64,000 nt of DNA from Marinomonas algarum (GTDB lineage: Bacteria > Pseudomonadota > Gammaproteobacteria > Pseudomonadales > Marinomonadaceae). This document shows, piece by piece, positions 9,342-18,650 of the stretch. Both the position numbers and the translations under genes were made by a program. Under the pieces are notes generated by a model. The model saw only the letters and a program-made list of their open reading frames with translations, had not been told where the DNA came from and ran no database searches. How positions within the stretch are numbered: position 1 is the stretch's first letter; each line of letters opens with the position of its first letter. The DNA lies in the NCBI RefSeq assembly GCF_020532605.1, contig NZ_JAJATW010000007.1, forward strand, positions 1-64,000, given 5' to 3'.

Positions 9342-9418
9342 TGGTACGCCCGAGAGGATTTGAACCTCCGGCCTTCGCCTCCGGAGGGCGACGCTCTATC
9401 CAGCTGAGCTACGGGCGC
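9342..9418 (-). tRNA. tRNA-Arg (anticodon CCG)
   Basis: The minus strand folds as a complete 77-nt cloverleaf with an encoded CCA end (9342-9344). The acceptor GCGCCCG pairs with CGGGCGT, the D-stem GCTC with GAGC, and the T-stem GGAGG with CCTCT. The anticodon stem TCGCC/GGCGA encloses the loop CTCCGGA, giving anticodon CCG, which reads CGG arginine codons. Its 3' end is repeated at 8637-8670. Confidence 0.96.
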
Positions 9419-9550
9419 ATGTCTTGGTAACGCAGTAAGCAATCTATATTGACTTAAGTTGCGTATTCTAAAGGAAATTACTCAGGATTCCAGTGCTTAA
9501 TGACACAAAGCATTAGATAATAGCGTTTTTCTTCTGATTTGGGGTAAGGG

Positions 9551-9880
9551 ATGTTTTTTACGGCAATGCGTTTAAAAAAAGCGACGCTTGGGTTATTGGC
9601 TTTCGCGCTTCTTACCAGTAGTAACATAGCCAGTGCAGAGCGTTCCGGCGAAAAAATATTCTACTCCTACTGCGTTGCCTGCCATATCAGCGGCGTCGCA
9701 GGTGCACCAAAATTAGGCAGCAAAGCGGACTGGCAACCTCATATTAATAAAAGTATGGCCACTTTACTGAAAAACTCGATCACCGGCATTAAAGCGATGC
9801 CACCCAGGGGAATGTGTTCTGACTGCACGGACCAAGAGCTGGAAAACACTATTCAATTTATGATCGACAGCACCAAATAG
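9551..9880 (+). CDS. cytochrome c5-type monoheme cytochrome
   Basis: The 109-residue protein starts with a signal peptide that ends near SNIASAE (about residue 30) and is therefore periplasmic. Heme is attached at C41-V-A-C44-H45. The distal ligand is probably M83 in KAMPPRG. A second cysteine pair, C89 and C92 in GMCSDC, is the disulfide that marks cytochrome c5. It should carry electrons to a terminal oxidase or similar acceptor. The chosen ATG follows GGGG by six bases; an internal ATG five residues later is possible. Confidence 0.9.
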   Translation: MFFTAMRLKKATLGLLAFALLTSSNIASAERSGEKIFYSYCVACHISGVAGAPKLGSKADWQPHINKSMATLLKNSITGIKAMPPRGMCSDCTDQELENTIQFMIDSTK

Positions 9881-9897
9881 CACGTTTATCAGACGGG

Positions 9898-11946
9898 TTA
9901 ACCATTCAACATGGCTTTGAGTGCTGATAATGAGGCTTGTCCACGCTCCCTTTTCGCACTTTCACCTTCATCACCTCGTCCTTCCCAAACCAAATCCTCT
10001 TCCGGCAACTCGTCTAAAAATCGACTCGGCAAACAATCTATCTCCTCACCATATTGGCGACGTTTTGATGCCATGGTAATGCACAGGGTCTTTTTCGCCC
10101 GTGTAATTCCCACATAAGCCAACCGACGCTCTTCTTCAATATCATCACTTTCAATGCTGTTACGATGAGGTAAAAGCTCCTCCTCACAACCCAGTAAAAA
10201 CACATGAGGATACTCAAGCCCTTTGGAAGCATGTAAGGTCAATAGTTGCACTTTATCTTCGTCTTCCTCTTCTTCCTGACGCTCTAGCATATCAATCAAT
10301 AGCAACTTACTAATCGCCTGATCCAGACCGGCCGTTTCATCTTCTTCCCATGCGGACTCCATCATGCGCTGAATAGACTCCAGCAGAAAGCGCACGTTTT
10401 CGATACGACGATCACCCGCTTTTGAAGAGGACGTTTGTTCTTGAATCCAGCCATAGTAATCCATATCGTGAATCATCTGCTCGATGACAGGCACGGGCGA
10501 TGCACCCTCTAATCGTTGACGCAAGGTAGACAGCCAGTGTTCAAATTCCCGTAGACTTTTAAGTGAGCGACCCGACACTGTTTCTTCCAGCTCTTGATAG
10601 CCCGATGCCTCAAACAAGCTGATTCCTCGTTCAGCAGCCAGATTACCCACTTTTTCTAACGTAGCCGGTCCAATTTCTCGACGTGGCAAATTCACAATAC
10701 GTAAAAAAGCATTATCATCCGATGGATTCACTAAAAGGCGCAGATACCCCATCAGATCCTTGATCTCAGCGCGTGCAAAGAATGACGTACCACCGTTCAT
10801 TTTGTAAGGAATACGATAAGCTTGCAGCTTGATTTCTAACAAGCGCGCTTGATGATTACCACGATATAAAATAGCAAAATCTCGGTACGGAATATCATGA
10901 CGAAGATGACGGCTCTGAATTTCTGCCGCAACACGTTCTGCTTCCGAATCTTCATTACGAGTCACCATCACGCGAATGGGGTCCCCTACTTCATGGTCAC
11001 TCCACAGGGCTTTATCGTGAATGTGTGGGTTATTGGCAATCAGCGTGTTAGCGGCTTTTAATATGGTCTTGGTTGAACGGTAATTTTGCTCTAACTTAAC
11101 CAATTTAAGCGTTGGGTAATCCACTGATAAGCGCTCTAAATTTTCAGGGCGAGCGCCACGCCACGCATAAATAGACTGATCATCGTCCCCCACCAAGGTA
11201 AAACAACAACGAAAACCCGCCAACAAACGAATTAATTCGTACTGACTGGCGTTGGTGTCTTGGCACTCATCCACCAGCAAATAACGTACTTTTTTCTGCC
11301 AGCGGTCCCGTAACTCTTGATCAGCCATAAGCAAACTGACGGGCAGCAAAATAAGGTCATCAAAATCCACCGCATTATAAGCACGCAAATATCGCTGATA
11401 TTGCACATATACCTGCGCCGCCAACAAAAACTCCTCCGTGTCGGCGTTGGTCATGGCCTCTTGAGGTGTAGTCAGGTCGTTTTTCCAATTCGAAATCGTA
11501 TGCTGACAATAAGCGGCAGAATCCATTTGTCCATTGAATTCCTTATCTAAAATTTCTTTTACCAAGCTCAACGAGTCTTGCGCATCAAACAGCGTAAAGC
11601 CTTCTTTTAAGCCTGCGCGACGAAATTCTTTGCGTAAAATACGTAACCCCAGATTATGAAAGGTCGAAATACTCAAGCCTCGACTTTCGGCTTTTGACAG
11701 CATGCCAACCACTCTCTCTTTCATCTCGCGAGCGGCTTTATTGGTGAAGGTCACCGCAATAATGCTACTGGCTTTAAAGCCACAGGTTTGAATCAAATAC
11801 GCGATTTTTGTCGTAATTACACTGGTTTTACCTGAACCTGCACCCGCCAACACAAGCAGAGGACCATCAATCTTTTTTACAGCATCAAGCTGACGCTCAT
11901 TCAAATTGCGCAGACGCTGGGAAATAGATGGTAAAGACTGACTCAT
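9898..11946 (-). CDS. rep: ATP-dependent DNA helicase Rep
   Basis: At 682 residues this is a full UvrD/Rep-type superfamily 1 helicase. Walker A is LAGAGSGKTSVIT near residues 31-43, motif II is LLVDECQDTN, motif III is VGDDDQSIYAWRGA, motif IV is LEQNYRS and motif VI is RRLAYVGITRAKK. Similarity across the N terminus (ERQLDAVKKIDGPLLVLAG) is closer to Rep than to UvrD. Rep travels 3' to 5' and clears proteins ahead of the replication fork. It is convergent with the cytochrome c5 gene, with 17 bp between stop codons. Confidence 0.95.
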   Translation of the reverse strand: MSQSLPSISQRLRNLNERQLDAVKKIDGPLLVLAGAGSGKTSVITTKIAYLIQTCGFKASSIIAVTFTNKAAREMKERVVGMLSKAESRGLSISTFHNLGLRILRKEFRRAGLKEGFTLFDAQDSLSLVKEILDKEFNGQMDSAAYCQHTISNWKNDLTTPQEAMTNADTEEFLLAAQVYVQYQRYLRAYNAVDFDDLILLPVSLLMADQELRDRWQKKVRYLLVDECQDTNASQYELIRLLAGFRCCFTLVGDDDQSIYAWRGARPENLERLSVDYPTLKLVKLEQNYRSTKTILKAANTLIANNPHIHDKALWSDHEVGDPIRVMVTRNEDSEAERVAAEIQSRHLRHDIPYRDFAILYRGNHQARLLEIKLQAYRIPYKMNGGTSFFARAEIKDLMGYLRLLVNPSDDNAFLRIVNLPRREIGPATLEKVGNLAAERGISLFEASGYQELEETVSGRSLKSLREFEHWLSTLRQRLEGASPVPVIEQMIHDMDYYGWIQEQTSSSKAGDRRIENVRFLLESIQRMMESAWEEDETAGLDQAISKLLLIDMLERQEEEEDEDKVQLLTLHASKGLEYPHVFLLGCEEELLPHRNSIESDDIEEERRLAYVGITRAKKTLCITMASKRRQYGEEIDCLPSRFLDELPEEDLVWEGRGDEGESAKRERGQASLSALKAMLNG

Positions 11947-12038
11947 GGAAAAAACCTGGCTCTAAAGCGGTAGAAAAACAGCCCTAAGTGTAACCGACAT
12001 CGACATTCCTCGCACCGTGTTAACTTACTGCCCCGAAC

Positions 12039-12067
12039 AAAAAAAGGAAGCGAATCGCTTCCTTTTT
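12039..12067 (-). terminator. Rho-independent terminator after the BASS transporter gene
   Basis: GGAAGCG (12046-12052) pairs with CGCTTCC (12056-12062) around a 3-base loop. A-rich flank on one side and T-rich flank on the other make it usable on either strand. On the minus strand it lies between the stop of the transporter gene and the start of rep. Confidence 0.85.
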
Positions 12068-12137
12068 AAACCCAAATTTAAGACCCAAAAACGGCTTGAT
12101 AGGTGTTAAGCCATTTTACTCTCTTTTTAGTCGTTAA

Positions 12138-13055
12138 CTAATCTGACGTCTCATTTTCAACAGGACGACGACTCCAATAACTTGCCAAAAGCGAACCTGA
12201 AATATTGTGCCATACACTAAACAAAGTACCAGGCAAAGCCGCCATTGGTGTGAAGAACTGCACCGCCAGTGCCGCGGCTAAGCCGGAATTCTGTAGACCA
12301 ACCTCAAACGCAATTGTGCGACTTACTTTGGTATCAAAACCGAGTAATTTTGTTACCCAGTAGCCCAAAGTCAAACCAATCGCATTATGAATAATCACTG
12401 CGGCGGCAATCACAGCGCCCACTTGAATAATCTTCGAGGCACTCAACGCCACTACAATGGCAATAATCAGCACAATCGCAAACATAGACACATAAGGAAA
12501 AATGGGTTCGGCTTTGCGCACATACTGTGAGAAAAAGGTATTAATCAACACACCGCCCGCGACAGGCAAAAGAACGATTTTAAACAAACTCATCAGCATA
12601 CCAGCAACAGGCACATCGACACTTTGACCAATCATCAGAGACACCAAAAGTGGCGTCAATATCACGCCTATTAGAGTGGAAATCGCTGTCATGGAAATCG
12701 ATAAAGCCGTGTCGCCTTTGGCTAGATAACACATCACATTCGACGAGGTACCGCCCGCTACACTTCCCACGAGCAACATTCCCACTGTCAGTTCGGTATC
12801 AAAACCAAACGCCAACGCCACGCCAAATGCAGCAATGGGCATCACTAGAAATTGCAATAACACCCCAACACCCATAGCGGTACGATTTTTCAATACCTGC
12901 TTAAAATCGGCTGGGCTTAATGTCAAACCCATTGCCAACATGATAATGGTCAACAGTGGCACGATTTGCCCTTTTAAACCGACAAACCAATCAGGTTGGA
13001 AAAACGCGACGGCCGACAACAACAAAGCCCAGAGGGGAAACAGCTGAATTACCAT
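12138..13055 (-). CDS. bile acid:sodium symporter (BASS) family transporter
   Basis: The protein of about 305 residues is almost wholly hydrophobic, with about ten membrane helices. It has the family signatures GSVAGGTSSNVMCYLAKGDTA and FEVGLQNSGLAAALA, which form the two crossover helices around the sodium sites. BASS proteins import organic anions with sodium; the substrate here is unknown. I prefer the start at MVIQLFPLWALL because GGAG lies nine bases before it; a longer form starts 15 bp upstream at 13070. It ends in its own terminator. Confidence 0.9.
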   Translation of the reverse strand: MVIQLFPLWALLLSAVAFFQPDWFVGLKGQIVPLLTIIMLAMGLTLSPADFKQVLKNRTAMGVGVLLQFLVMPIAAFGVALAFGFDTELTVGMLLVGSVAGGTSSNVMCYLAKGDTALSISMTAISTLIGVILTPLLVSLMIGQSVDVPVAGMLMSLFKIVLLPVAGGVLINTFFSQYVRKAEPIFPYVSMFAIVLIIAIVVALSASKIIQVGAVIAAAVIIHNAIGLTLGYWVTKLLGFDTKVSRTIAFEVGLQNSGLAAALAVQFFTPMAALPGTLFSVWHNISGSLLASYWSRRPVENETSD

Positions 13056-13530
13056 ACTATAAAACTCCATTTATGCTGTAAGGTTCATCATTTCGACTTA
13101 ACCAAACAAGCAAAGATTAATCATTATTTTTTTTATCCATTTAATCGTTGCTTAACTTATTAATGCCCATCAAAAAAAGAACAAAAACAGCGACGTAACC
13201 CACAGACGCAAGCAAGAAAAAAGGGGTACTGATTGTATAGAAATGCTTCTCATTAAAACAGCATCACATTGAATATTAATGCGCATTTTTTCCTTAATGA
13301 GACACTGCAGAAGCCAGCGTCTTCTCCATCTTCCGATAACTCAACGGGACTCCCGAATACAGTGAAAGCCCCAAACACAGTGAACACCCTCCCCTACTAA
13401 GACTCGTTGGTGTACTTAATATAAACCAGTCTAGTAGGCCATTTTATATTCATTGACAGCAATCAACTTAACATGTTAATTATATTTCTATGTTGTAGCT
13501 TTGAATTATAAAAATCAGAGGATCATAGTA
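13056..13530. other. gap holding a comM 3'-end remnant and the mobA promoter region
   Basis: No gene is visible here. The main content is the 58-bp comM remnant at 13289-13346. The stretch between the remnant and mobA is A/T-rich near its end and must hold the mobA promoter. The stretch next to the transporter gene is A/T-rich with no repeat or operator that I can support. Confidence 0.5.
13289..13346 (-). pseudogene. duplicate of the last 15 codons of comM
   Basis: This 58-bp block matches 15588-15645, the 3' end of comM with its stop codon, at 56 of 58 positions and in the same orientation. Both differences are synonymous: it still spells YRKMEKTLASAVSH and a stop. It lies on the far side of the mobA gene. 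A downstream direct copy of a gene's 3' end is what remains when an element integrates into that gene and brings its own copy of the end. Confidence 0.88.
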
Positions 13531-15465
13531 ATGCAATATCATTTGAATGGTTTTAAGCCCGGTAACTACCAAGTTTCTGATAAAGCTCGCAAGCCTTATC
13601 CCAATCCCGAAATTGTCGACTTGCCAGAGCAAGTAGATGTTTTAATTGTTGGTACAGGCCCTGCTGGCCTGACGATGGCAAGACAAATGTCAGAGTTTGA
13701 TGACATCACAACATGCATTGTGGACATGGCACCGGGGCCATTACTTTTCGGCCGTGCCGACGGCATTTCATGTCGTACTATAGAAATCATGGAAGCCTTT
13801 AACAGCAGTGAAATGGTTGTGAAGGAAACTTACCAGTTGAAGCAAAACACTTTCTGGGAACCAGATACTGAAAACCCTAATAACATAAAGCGAACCGAGA
13901 AAATTTCTGACGCAAGAGCAGGGTTATCTGAATTCACACACGGTATCGTAAACCAAGCACGTCTACATGAATTATTAATTGACGGTATGCGCAATACCGT
14001 TACCCATTTAGAACCCCACTACAGCCGTGAACTTGTTGATTTAGTCATAGATGAAGACTTAACCCAAGATTTAGCTGCCTATCCAATCACAGCCACTTTT
14101 AAACGTATTGATGAAGCAGGCAACGGAAAACTTGAAACCATAAAAGCTCGCTATGCAGTCGGTTGTGATGGTGGCCGTAGTCGTGTTCGTAAAAGCTTAG
14201 GCATTAATATGCAAGGCGATTCCGCCAATAAAGCATGGGGGGTCATGGACATATTGCTCAATACAGACTTCCCTGATATTCGAGTGAAGAGCTTTATACA
14301 ATCTAAAGATCATGGTGCTGTGATGACCATTCCTCGTGAAGGTGGTTACCTTTGCCGTTTCTATGTGGAATTAGATCATATTGACAAGGACAAGCGCGCC
14401 AGTGATGTAAAATTGACAGAAAAAGATTTGGTCGCAAAAGCCCAGAAAATCTTTCATCCATACAAACTTGATGTCAAAGAAGTCGCTTGGTGGTCTATTT
14501 ACGAAGTTGGGCAACGCATTGCAGAGCGCTTTGATAATCGCCCACTTGGTTCCTCAGAAGACATCATTCCTCGTGCGTTTGTAGCGGGTGATGCTTGCCA
14601 TACCCACAGTCCAAAAGGAGGATGGGGGCTCAATACATCTTTACCAGATACCTTTAATCTAGGATGGAAGTTAGCGTCTGTCTTGCAAGGCAAATGTGAC
14701 TCTAAACTGCTTCATACCTATGAAACAGAACGTCGCAAAGTTGCTCAACAACTGATTGATGCAGACCGTGAGTTATCTAAGCTCGTTGCTACACGACCTG
14801 CAGCAGGTGAAAATACTGATCAGGCAAGAGTAGACACAGCCAAAATTGAAGCCTTTATGAAGCGTCAGAGTGGTTTTGTTTCTGGCGCATCCATTGAGTA
14901 TTACCCCTCTTATCTTTGTACCGGTCAAGAAAATCAAGCATTGGCGACTGGGTTTAACATCGGTCAGCGCTTTCACTCTGTTGAGGCTCAACGAACAGCA
15001 GATGGTCGTATCCAACACCTTGGGCACTTGGTGAAAGCGGATGGGCGCTGGCGTTTGTTTGTCTTTGGCGGAGAGCAAAAGCCAACAGACACGTCTTCAG
15101 AAGTGTTTAAGTTGATTGACTATCTGGCAAAAGACAACACTTCCCCTGTGGTGAAATATACACCAAGTGGCGCCGATATTGACTCAGTTATTGATACCTA
15201 TGCGATCTTCCAACAAGAAGATTTATCAATGCATGACTTACCTGAGTATTTATGGCCAGCTAAAGGGAAATATGGCTTACATGACTATGAAAAAGTGTTC
15301 CAAAAGTCCGCTAAACACGACCCTTATAGCCTAAGAGGCATCAATACAGAAAAAGGCTGTGTGGTTGTGGTACGACCAGATCAGCATGTTGCCACTATTC
15401 TTCCTTTAAGTGCTCATCATGAGTTGGCTCAATTCTTTGATCATTTCATGATAGAGCCAGAGTAA
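13531..15465 (+). CDS. MobA-like FAD-dependent aromatic hydroxylase (3-hydroxybenzoate 4-monooxygenase family)
   Basis: The 644-residue protein resembles 3-hydroxybenzoate 4-monooxygenase from the MQYHLNGFKPGN start onward. It has the FAD-binding VGTGPAGLTMARQM, the middle motif ARYAVGCDGGRSRVR, the second FAD motif FVAGDACHTHSPKGG, and a C-terminal thioredoxin-like domain ending in VVVRPDQHVATILP. It should hydroxylate an aromatic acid using NAD(P)H and oxygen. The loop after HTHSPK reads GGWGLNTSLPD rather than the AGQGMN..MQD form I recall for MobA, so the substrate is uncertain. The start at 13531 has AGAGGA upstream. It stands alone, with no ring-cleavage genes nearby, between two copies of the comM end, and was probably acquired. 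Confidence 0.85.
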   Translation: MQYHLNGFKPGNYQVSDKARKPYPNPEIVDLPEQVDVLIVGTGPAGLTMARQMSEFDDITTCIVDMAPGPLLFGRADGISCRTIEIMEAFNSSEMVVKETYQLKQNTFWEPDTENPNNIKRTEKISDARAGLSEFTHGIVNQARLHELLIDGMRNTVTHLEPHYSRELVDLVIDEDLTQDLAAYPITATFKRIDEAGNGKLETIKARYAVGCDGGRSRVRKSLGINMQGDSANKAWGVMDILLNTDFPDIRVKSFIQSKDHGAVMTIPREGGYLCRFYVELDHIDKDKRASDVKLTEKDLVAKAQKIFHPYKLDVKEVAWWSIYEVGQRIAERFDNRPLGSSEDIIPRAFVAGDACHTHSPKGGWGLNTSLPDTFNLGWKLASVLQGKCDSKLLHTYETERRKVAQQLIDADRELSKLVATRPAAGENTDQARVDTAKIEAFMKRQSGFVSGASIEYYPSYLCTGQENQALATGFNIGQRFHSVEAQRTADGRIQHLGHLVKADGRWRLFVFGGEQKPTDTSSEVFKLIDYLAKDNTSPVVKYTPSGADIDSVIDTYAIFQQEDLSMHDLPEYLWPAKGKYGLHDYEKVFQKSAKHDPYSLRGINTEKGCVVVVRPDQHVATILPLSAHHELAQFFDHFMIEPE

Positions 15466-15472
15466 AGCGTTA

Positions 15473-15505
15473 GTGGGCTCAGAAAGTCATATTATCTGAG
15501 CCCAC
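15473..15505 (+). terminator. hairpin after mobA, probable terminator
   Basis: GTGGGCTCAGA (15473-15483) pairs perfectly with TCTGAGCCCAC (15495-15505), 8 bp after the mobA stop codon. The following AATTT is a weak T-run, so termination is likely but may be incomplete. Confidence 0.6.
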
Positions 15506-15516
15506 AATTTGGTCGC

Positions 15517-15567
15517 ACTGACAGTTCTACCACACTGATTGTTCTACCAAACTGACAGTTTTACCAA
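15517..15567. repeat. three tandem copies of a 17-bp repeat
   Basis: The unit ACTGACAGTTCTACCAA occurs three times head to tail at exactly 17-bp spacing (15517, 15534, 15551) with a few substitutions. It lies between the mobA hairpin and the comM stop codon, inside the segment bounded by the two comM ends. Seventeen-bp spacing is not a whole number of codons. Function unknown; it could be a protein-binding iteron or accessory site of the inserted element. Confidence 0.8.
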
Positions 15568-15592
15568 AAAAATGTTAATACGAACAATTTCC

Positions 15593-17104
15593 TTAATGAG
15601 ACACTGCAGAAGCCAGTGTCTTTTCCATCTTCCGATAACTCAACGACTCCATAAGGTGTGCTCTGGTCACGGGTGAACCGTTCAAGTCCGCCAAAGTTAA
15701 CGCCACTTTAAGCACCCGATGATAAGCCCGTGCCGAAAGCTTAAGTTTTTCAAGCGCATGTTGCATAAACGCTTTGTCGTCTTCACTAAGCGCACAGATG
15801 GCTTCCAATCGCCGGCCACTGAGCAATGCATTCTGTACACCTTGTCGACTACGCTGACGTTCCACCGCTTTTTCGACTCGATGTCGCACTTGATCGCTGC
15901 ACTCACCTTCCTCTTGCGCATTAACCAACACCCCTGAAGGCAAAGGTGGCACTTCCACATGCAAGTCAATTCGATCTAAAAAAGGGGCCGAAAGTTTTTT
16001 GAGGTATTTTTGGCTAGCGCTCGATTGATAGTAATCTTGCCCACCACTGTAGGCTTCATTACTGGCGTTCATCGCAGCGACCAGTTGAAAGCGAGCGGGG
16101 AAAGTCACTTGGCTTCGCGCACGAGAAATATGCACTTCACCATTTTCTAAGGGCTCACGCAGTACTTCGAGCACTTTTCGATCAAACTCGGGCAATTCGT
16201 CTAAAAATAATACCCCACAGTGGGCTAATGACGCTTCTCCAGGCTTAGGCATGGATCCTCCTCCTACCAAGGCGGCCGCCGAACAAGAATGATGCGGCGA
16301 CCGAAAAGGACGTTCTGACCAGTGCCAATCTAGCCCCATTTTCCGACCCGCGACTGATTGCACCGACGCAACAGCCAAGGCTTCAGCCTCTGTCATCGTA
16401 GGCATAATGCTGGGTAACCGAGAAGCCAACATGGTCTTTCCCGTTCCAGCAGGACCGATAAATAACAGGTTATGCCCTCCCGCTGCGGCAACTTCAAGGG
16501 CTCGTCGTGCCTGATATTGGCCTTTTACATCACGCATATCTTTGTGGTCAGGAAGAGGGGCATCACTGGGTAAAGAAACGCAGGTGGGTAATTGAGCCTG
16601 TTTCAGTAAGTGTGCCGTTACCTGCGTTAAATGCTTAGCAAACACCGCATTACTTTCCACAAGCGCCGCTTCTTGTTGATTGTCTTCTGGCAAAATAAGC
16701 TGACGATGCGCCTGATGGCAAGCAATCGCAGAAGGCAATAATCCTGGCACACCTCGCACTTCACCCGATAATGCCAGCTCACCAATAAACTCTGTCTCTC
16801 TCAACTCAATATCACCTAACTGCCCAGAAGCGACCAAGACACTGATCGCAATAGCAAGGTCGTAGCGCCCCCCTTCTTTGGGTAAATCGGCGGGTGCAAG
16901 GTTAATGGTGACTCGTCGAGTAGGAAACTCAAAATGGCTGTTGATAATCGCACTGCGCACACGGTCTTTTGCTTCTCGCACCGCCGCTTCCGGCAAACCA
17001 ACAATATTAAGCGCTGGTAGACCATTCGAAATGTGTGTTTCAACGGTAACTAGGGGGGAAGACACGCCAACACGGGCGCGGCTATAAATCGTCGCAAGAC
17101 TCAT
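15593..17104 (-). CDS. comM: ComM/YifB family Mg-chelatase-like AAA ATPase
   Basis: The protein of 503 residues has the N-terminal Lon-like domain, the ATPase P-loop FIGPAGTGKTMLASRL and the Mg-chelatase core with LFLDELPEFDRKVLEVLREP. ComM is a hexameric helicase that extends branches during natural transformation. The start is MSLATIYSRA at 17104, because AAGGAG lies just before it; an 11-codon longer frame has no such site. The 3' end of the gene is duplicated at 13289-13346, so comM is the target of an old integration, yet the frame is intact. Confidence 0.95.
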   Translation of the reverse strand: MSLATIYSRARVGVSSPLVTVETHISNGLPALNIVGLPEAAVREAKDRVRSAIINSHFEFPTRRVTINLAPADLPKEGGRYDLAIAISVLVASGQLGDIELRETEFIGELALSGEVRGVPGLLPSAIACHQAHRQLILPEDNQQEAALVESNAVFAKHLTQVTAHLLKQAQLPTCVSLPSDAPLPDHKDMRDVKGQYQARRALEVAAAGGHNLLFIGPAGTGKTMLASRLPSIMPTMTEAEALAVASVQSVAGRKMGLDWHWSERPFRSPHHSCSAAALVGGGSMPKPGEASLAHCGVLFLDELPEFDRKVLEVLREPLENGEVHISRARSQVTFPARFQLVAAMNASNEAYSGGQDYYQSSASQKYLKKLSAPFLDRIDLHVEVPPLPSGVLVNAQEEGECSDQVRHRVEKAVERQRSRQGVQNALLSGRRLEAICALSEDDKAFMQHALEKLKLSARAYHRVLKVALTLADLNGSPVTRAHLMESLSYRKMEKTLASAVSH

Positions 17105-17225
17105 GATCACTCCTTGATCGTCATTGTTTCTAAACATCCATCGGCAATCCGGCCAGTGAATGTGTGCGTATTCTTATGCGCACCGTACATTTTCATTCTT
17201 GTTTATCGACAAAAAAGAGGCTCGT

Positions 17226-17456
17226 ATGACAACAACCAAACCTCACCGTATTAACCCAAACAAACTGCTCTTATCGAAATGGACATCCAACTCGCCACAA
17301 CAAAAAGAAAAACATTTTATTGTGACCAAGCTGCATCGGGACGAAAACGAGGTCGTTATAGCGTGTATTCTAGAAGCGGTTATCAATAAAAACCAATATC
17401 AACTGCCTTGGCAAGACTTAACTTCTGTCGAAAACTGGCAACAAGGCTGGAAATGA
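17226..17456 (+). CDS. TIGR02450-type Trp-rich small protein
   Basis: The 76-residue protein matches the conserved Trp-rich family: NPNKLLLSKWT near the start, KEKHFIVTKL in the middle and ENWQQGWK at the end. No function is established. It is cytoplasmic by sequence. The start at 17226 follows AAGAGG by five bases; a longer frame to 17160 is less likely. It is divergent from comM and convergent with ubiK. Confidence 0.85.
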   Translation: MTTTKPHRINPNKLLLSKWTSNSPQQKEKHFIVTKLHRDENEVVIACILEAVINKNQYQLPWQDLTSVENWQQGWK

Positions 17457-17515
17457 TACAAGCACCCCGTTGCCAGCACACTGTTTATGGGCAAGATACC
17501 TTGTCATGCCCTACT

Positions 17516-17758
17516 CTATTCTTGGTTTTGCTCTAACTCTTGTAGACGGGCTTCTAATAGCGCAAGCTTTTCGCGGTACTTCGCCAACATCGCTTCCTGC
17601 ACTTCAAACTCTTCTCGGGTAACCAAGTCCATTTTACTCAAAGTATTACGGGCCACCTCATGAAGGTGCACTTGAATCTCTTCTTTTGGTAATTTGCCCA
17701 GCGTTTCAGCCGCTTGCTCTAAACCGGTTCCCAGTTGCTTTATAAACTGATCTATCAT
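17516..17758 (-). CDS. ubiK: ubiquinone biosynthesis accessory factor UbiK (YqiC family)
   Basis: The 80-residue protein has the UbiK/BMFP plan: an amphipathic N-terminal helix (MIDQFIKQLGTGLEQAAETL), a short linker, and a C-terminal coiled coil (FEVQEAMLAKYREKLALLEA) thought to form trimers. UbiK binds UbiJ and membrane lipids and supports late ubiquinone hydroxylation steps. In many relatives it lies near glnK-amtB and comM, as here, which supports the call. Confidence 0.88.
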   Translation of the reverse strand: MIDQFIKQLGTGLEQAAETLGKLPKEEIQVHLHEVARNTLSKMDLVTREEFEVQEAMLAKYREKLALLEARLQELEQNQE

Positions 17759-18201
17759 GACATCCTCGTTCCTATATCAATTAACACAACAATGCATACA
17801 GCGTATGTTTGACCATAGTCATTAAGTGTAAGGGGTTAGTCATAAATAGTATAGAAAGCCAGTCGCAAAATACACTGAGGATCGATCGATACAGGCTTTG
17901 TAAATCGCCTCTTTTTTGTGCGTTTCAGTAGGATCTCCGAGAAAAAGAAAACCACTCAGCCTGCTCGTTGATCACTTGGTGCGAAAAAAACACTTCCCTC
18001 AAAGCACCCTAAAAAAACAATAGTTTCAACACGTTAACGCTTCAAAGTAAAAAGCCCATACCTAGAACGCACCAAAAAAATGCATCTTAAAACACAAACA
18101 GCCCAATATGCCGCACTAAATCCGTTCATGGTGAGCACTTTTTCTGTCTCAATACCAACATAATCCTGACAAAGCCTTTAATACAAAGGCTTACTCATAG
18201 A
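17759..18201. other. non-coding gap between ubiK and the glnK promoter
   Basis: I see no open reading frame of note here. NtrC sites would be expected 100-150 bp upstream of the sigma54 site, but I cannot identify a convincing pair by eye. Confidence 0.4.
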
Positions 18202-18216
18202 TGGCACGCATATTGA
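18202..18216 (+). promoter_or_regulatory. sigma54-type promoter of glnK-amtB
   Basis: TGGCACGCATATTGA matches the -24 element (TGGCACG) exactly. At -12 it has TTGA where the consensus is TTGC. The 10-bp spacing between the key dinucleotides is correct. It lies 58 bp before the glnK start codon, which fits nitrogen control through NtrC. Confidence 0.75.
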
Positions 18217-18253
18217 ATAAAGCTTGTTACCTGCGATACGACAATAAAACTGA

Positions 18254-18613
<360 letters not shown>

Positions 18614-18650
18614 TCACAGCCGACTTATATAAGCCTTAGGGGGGCGAAAC

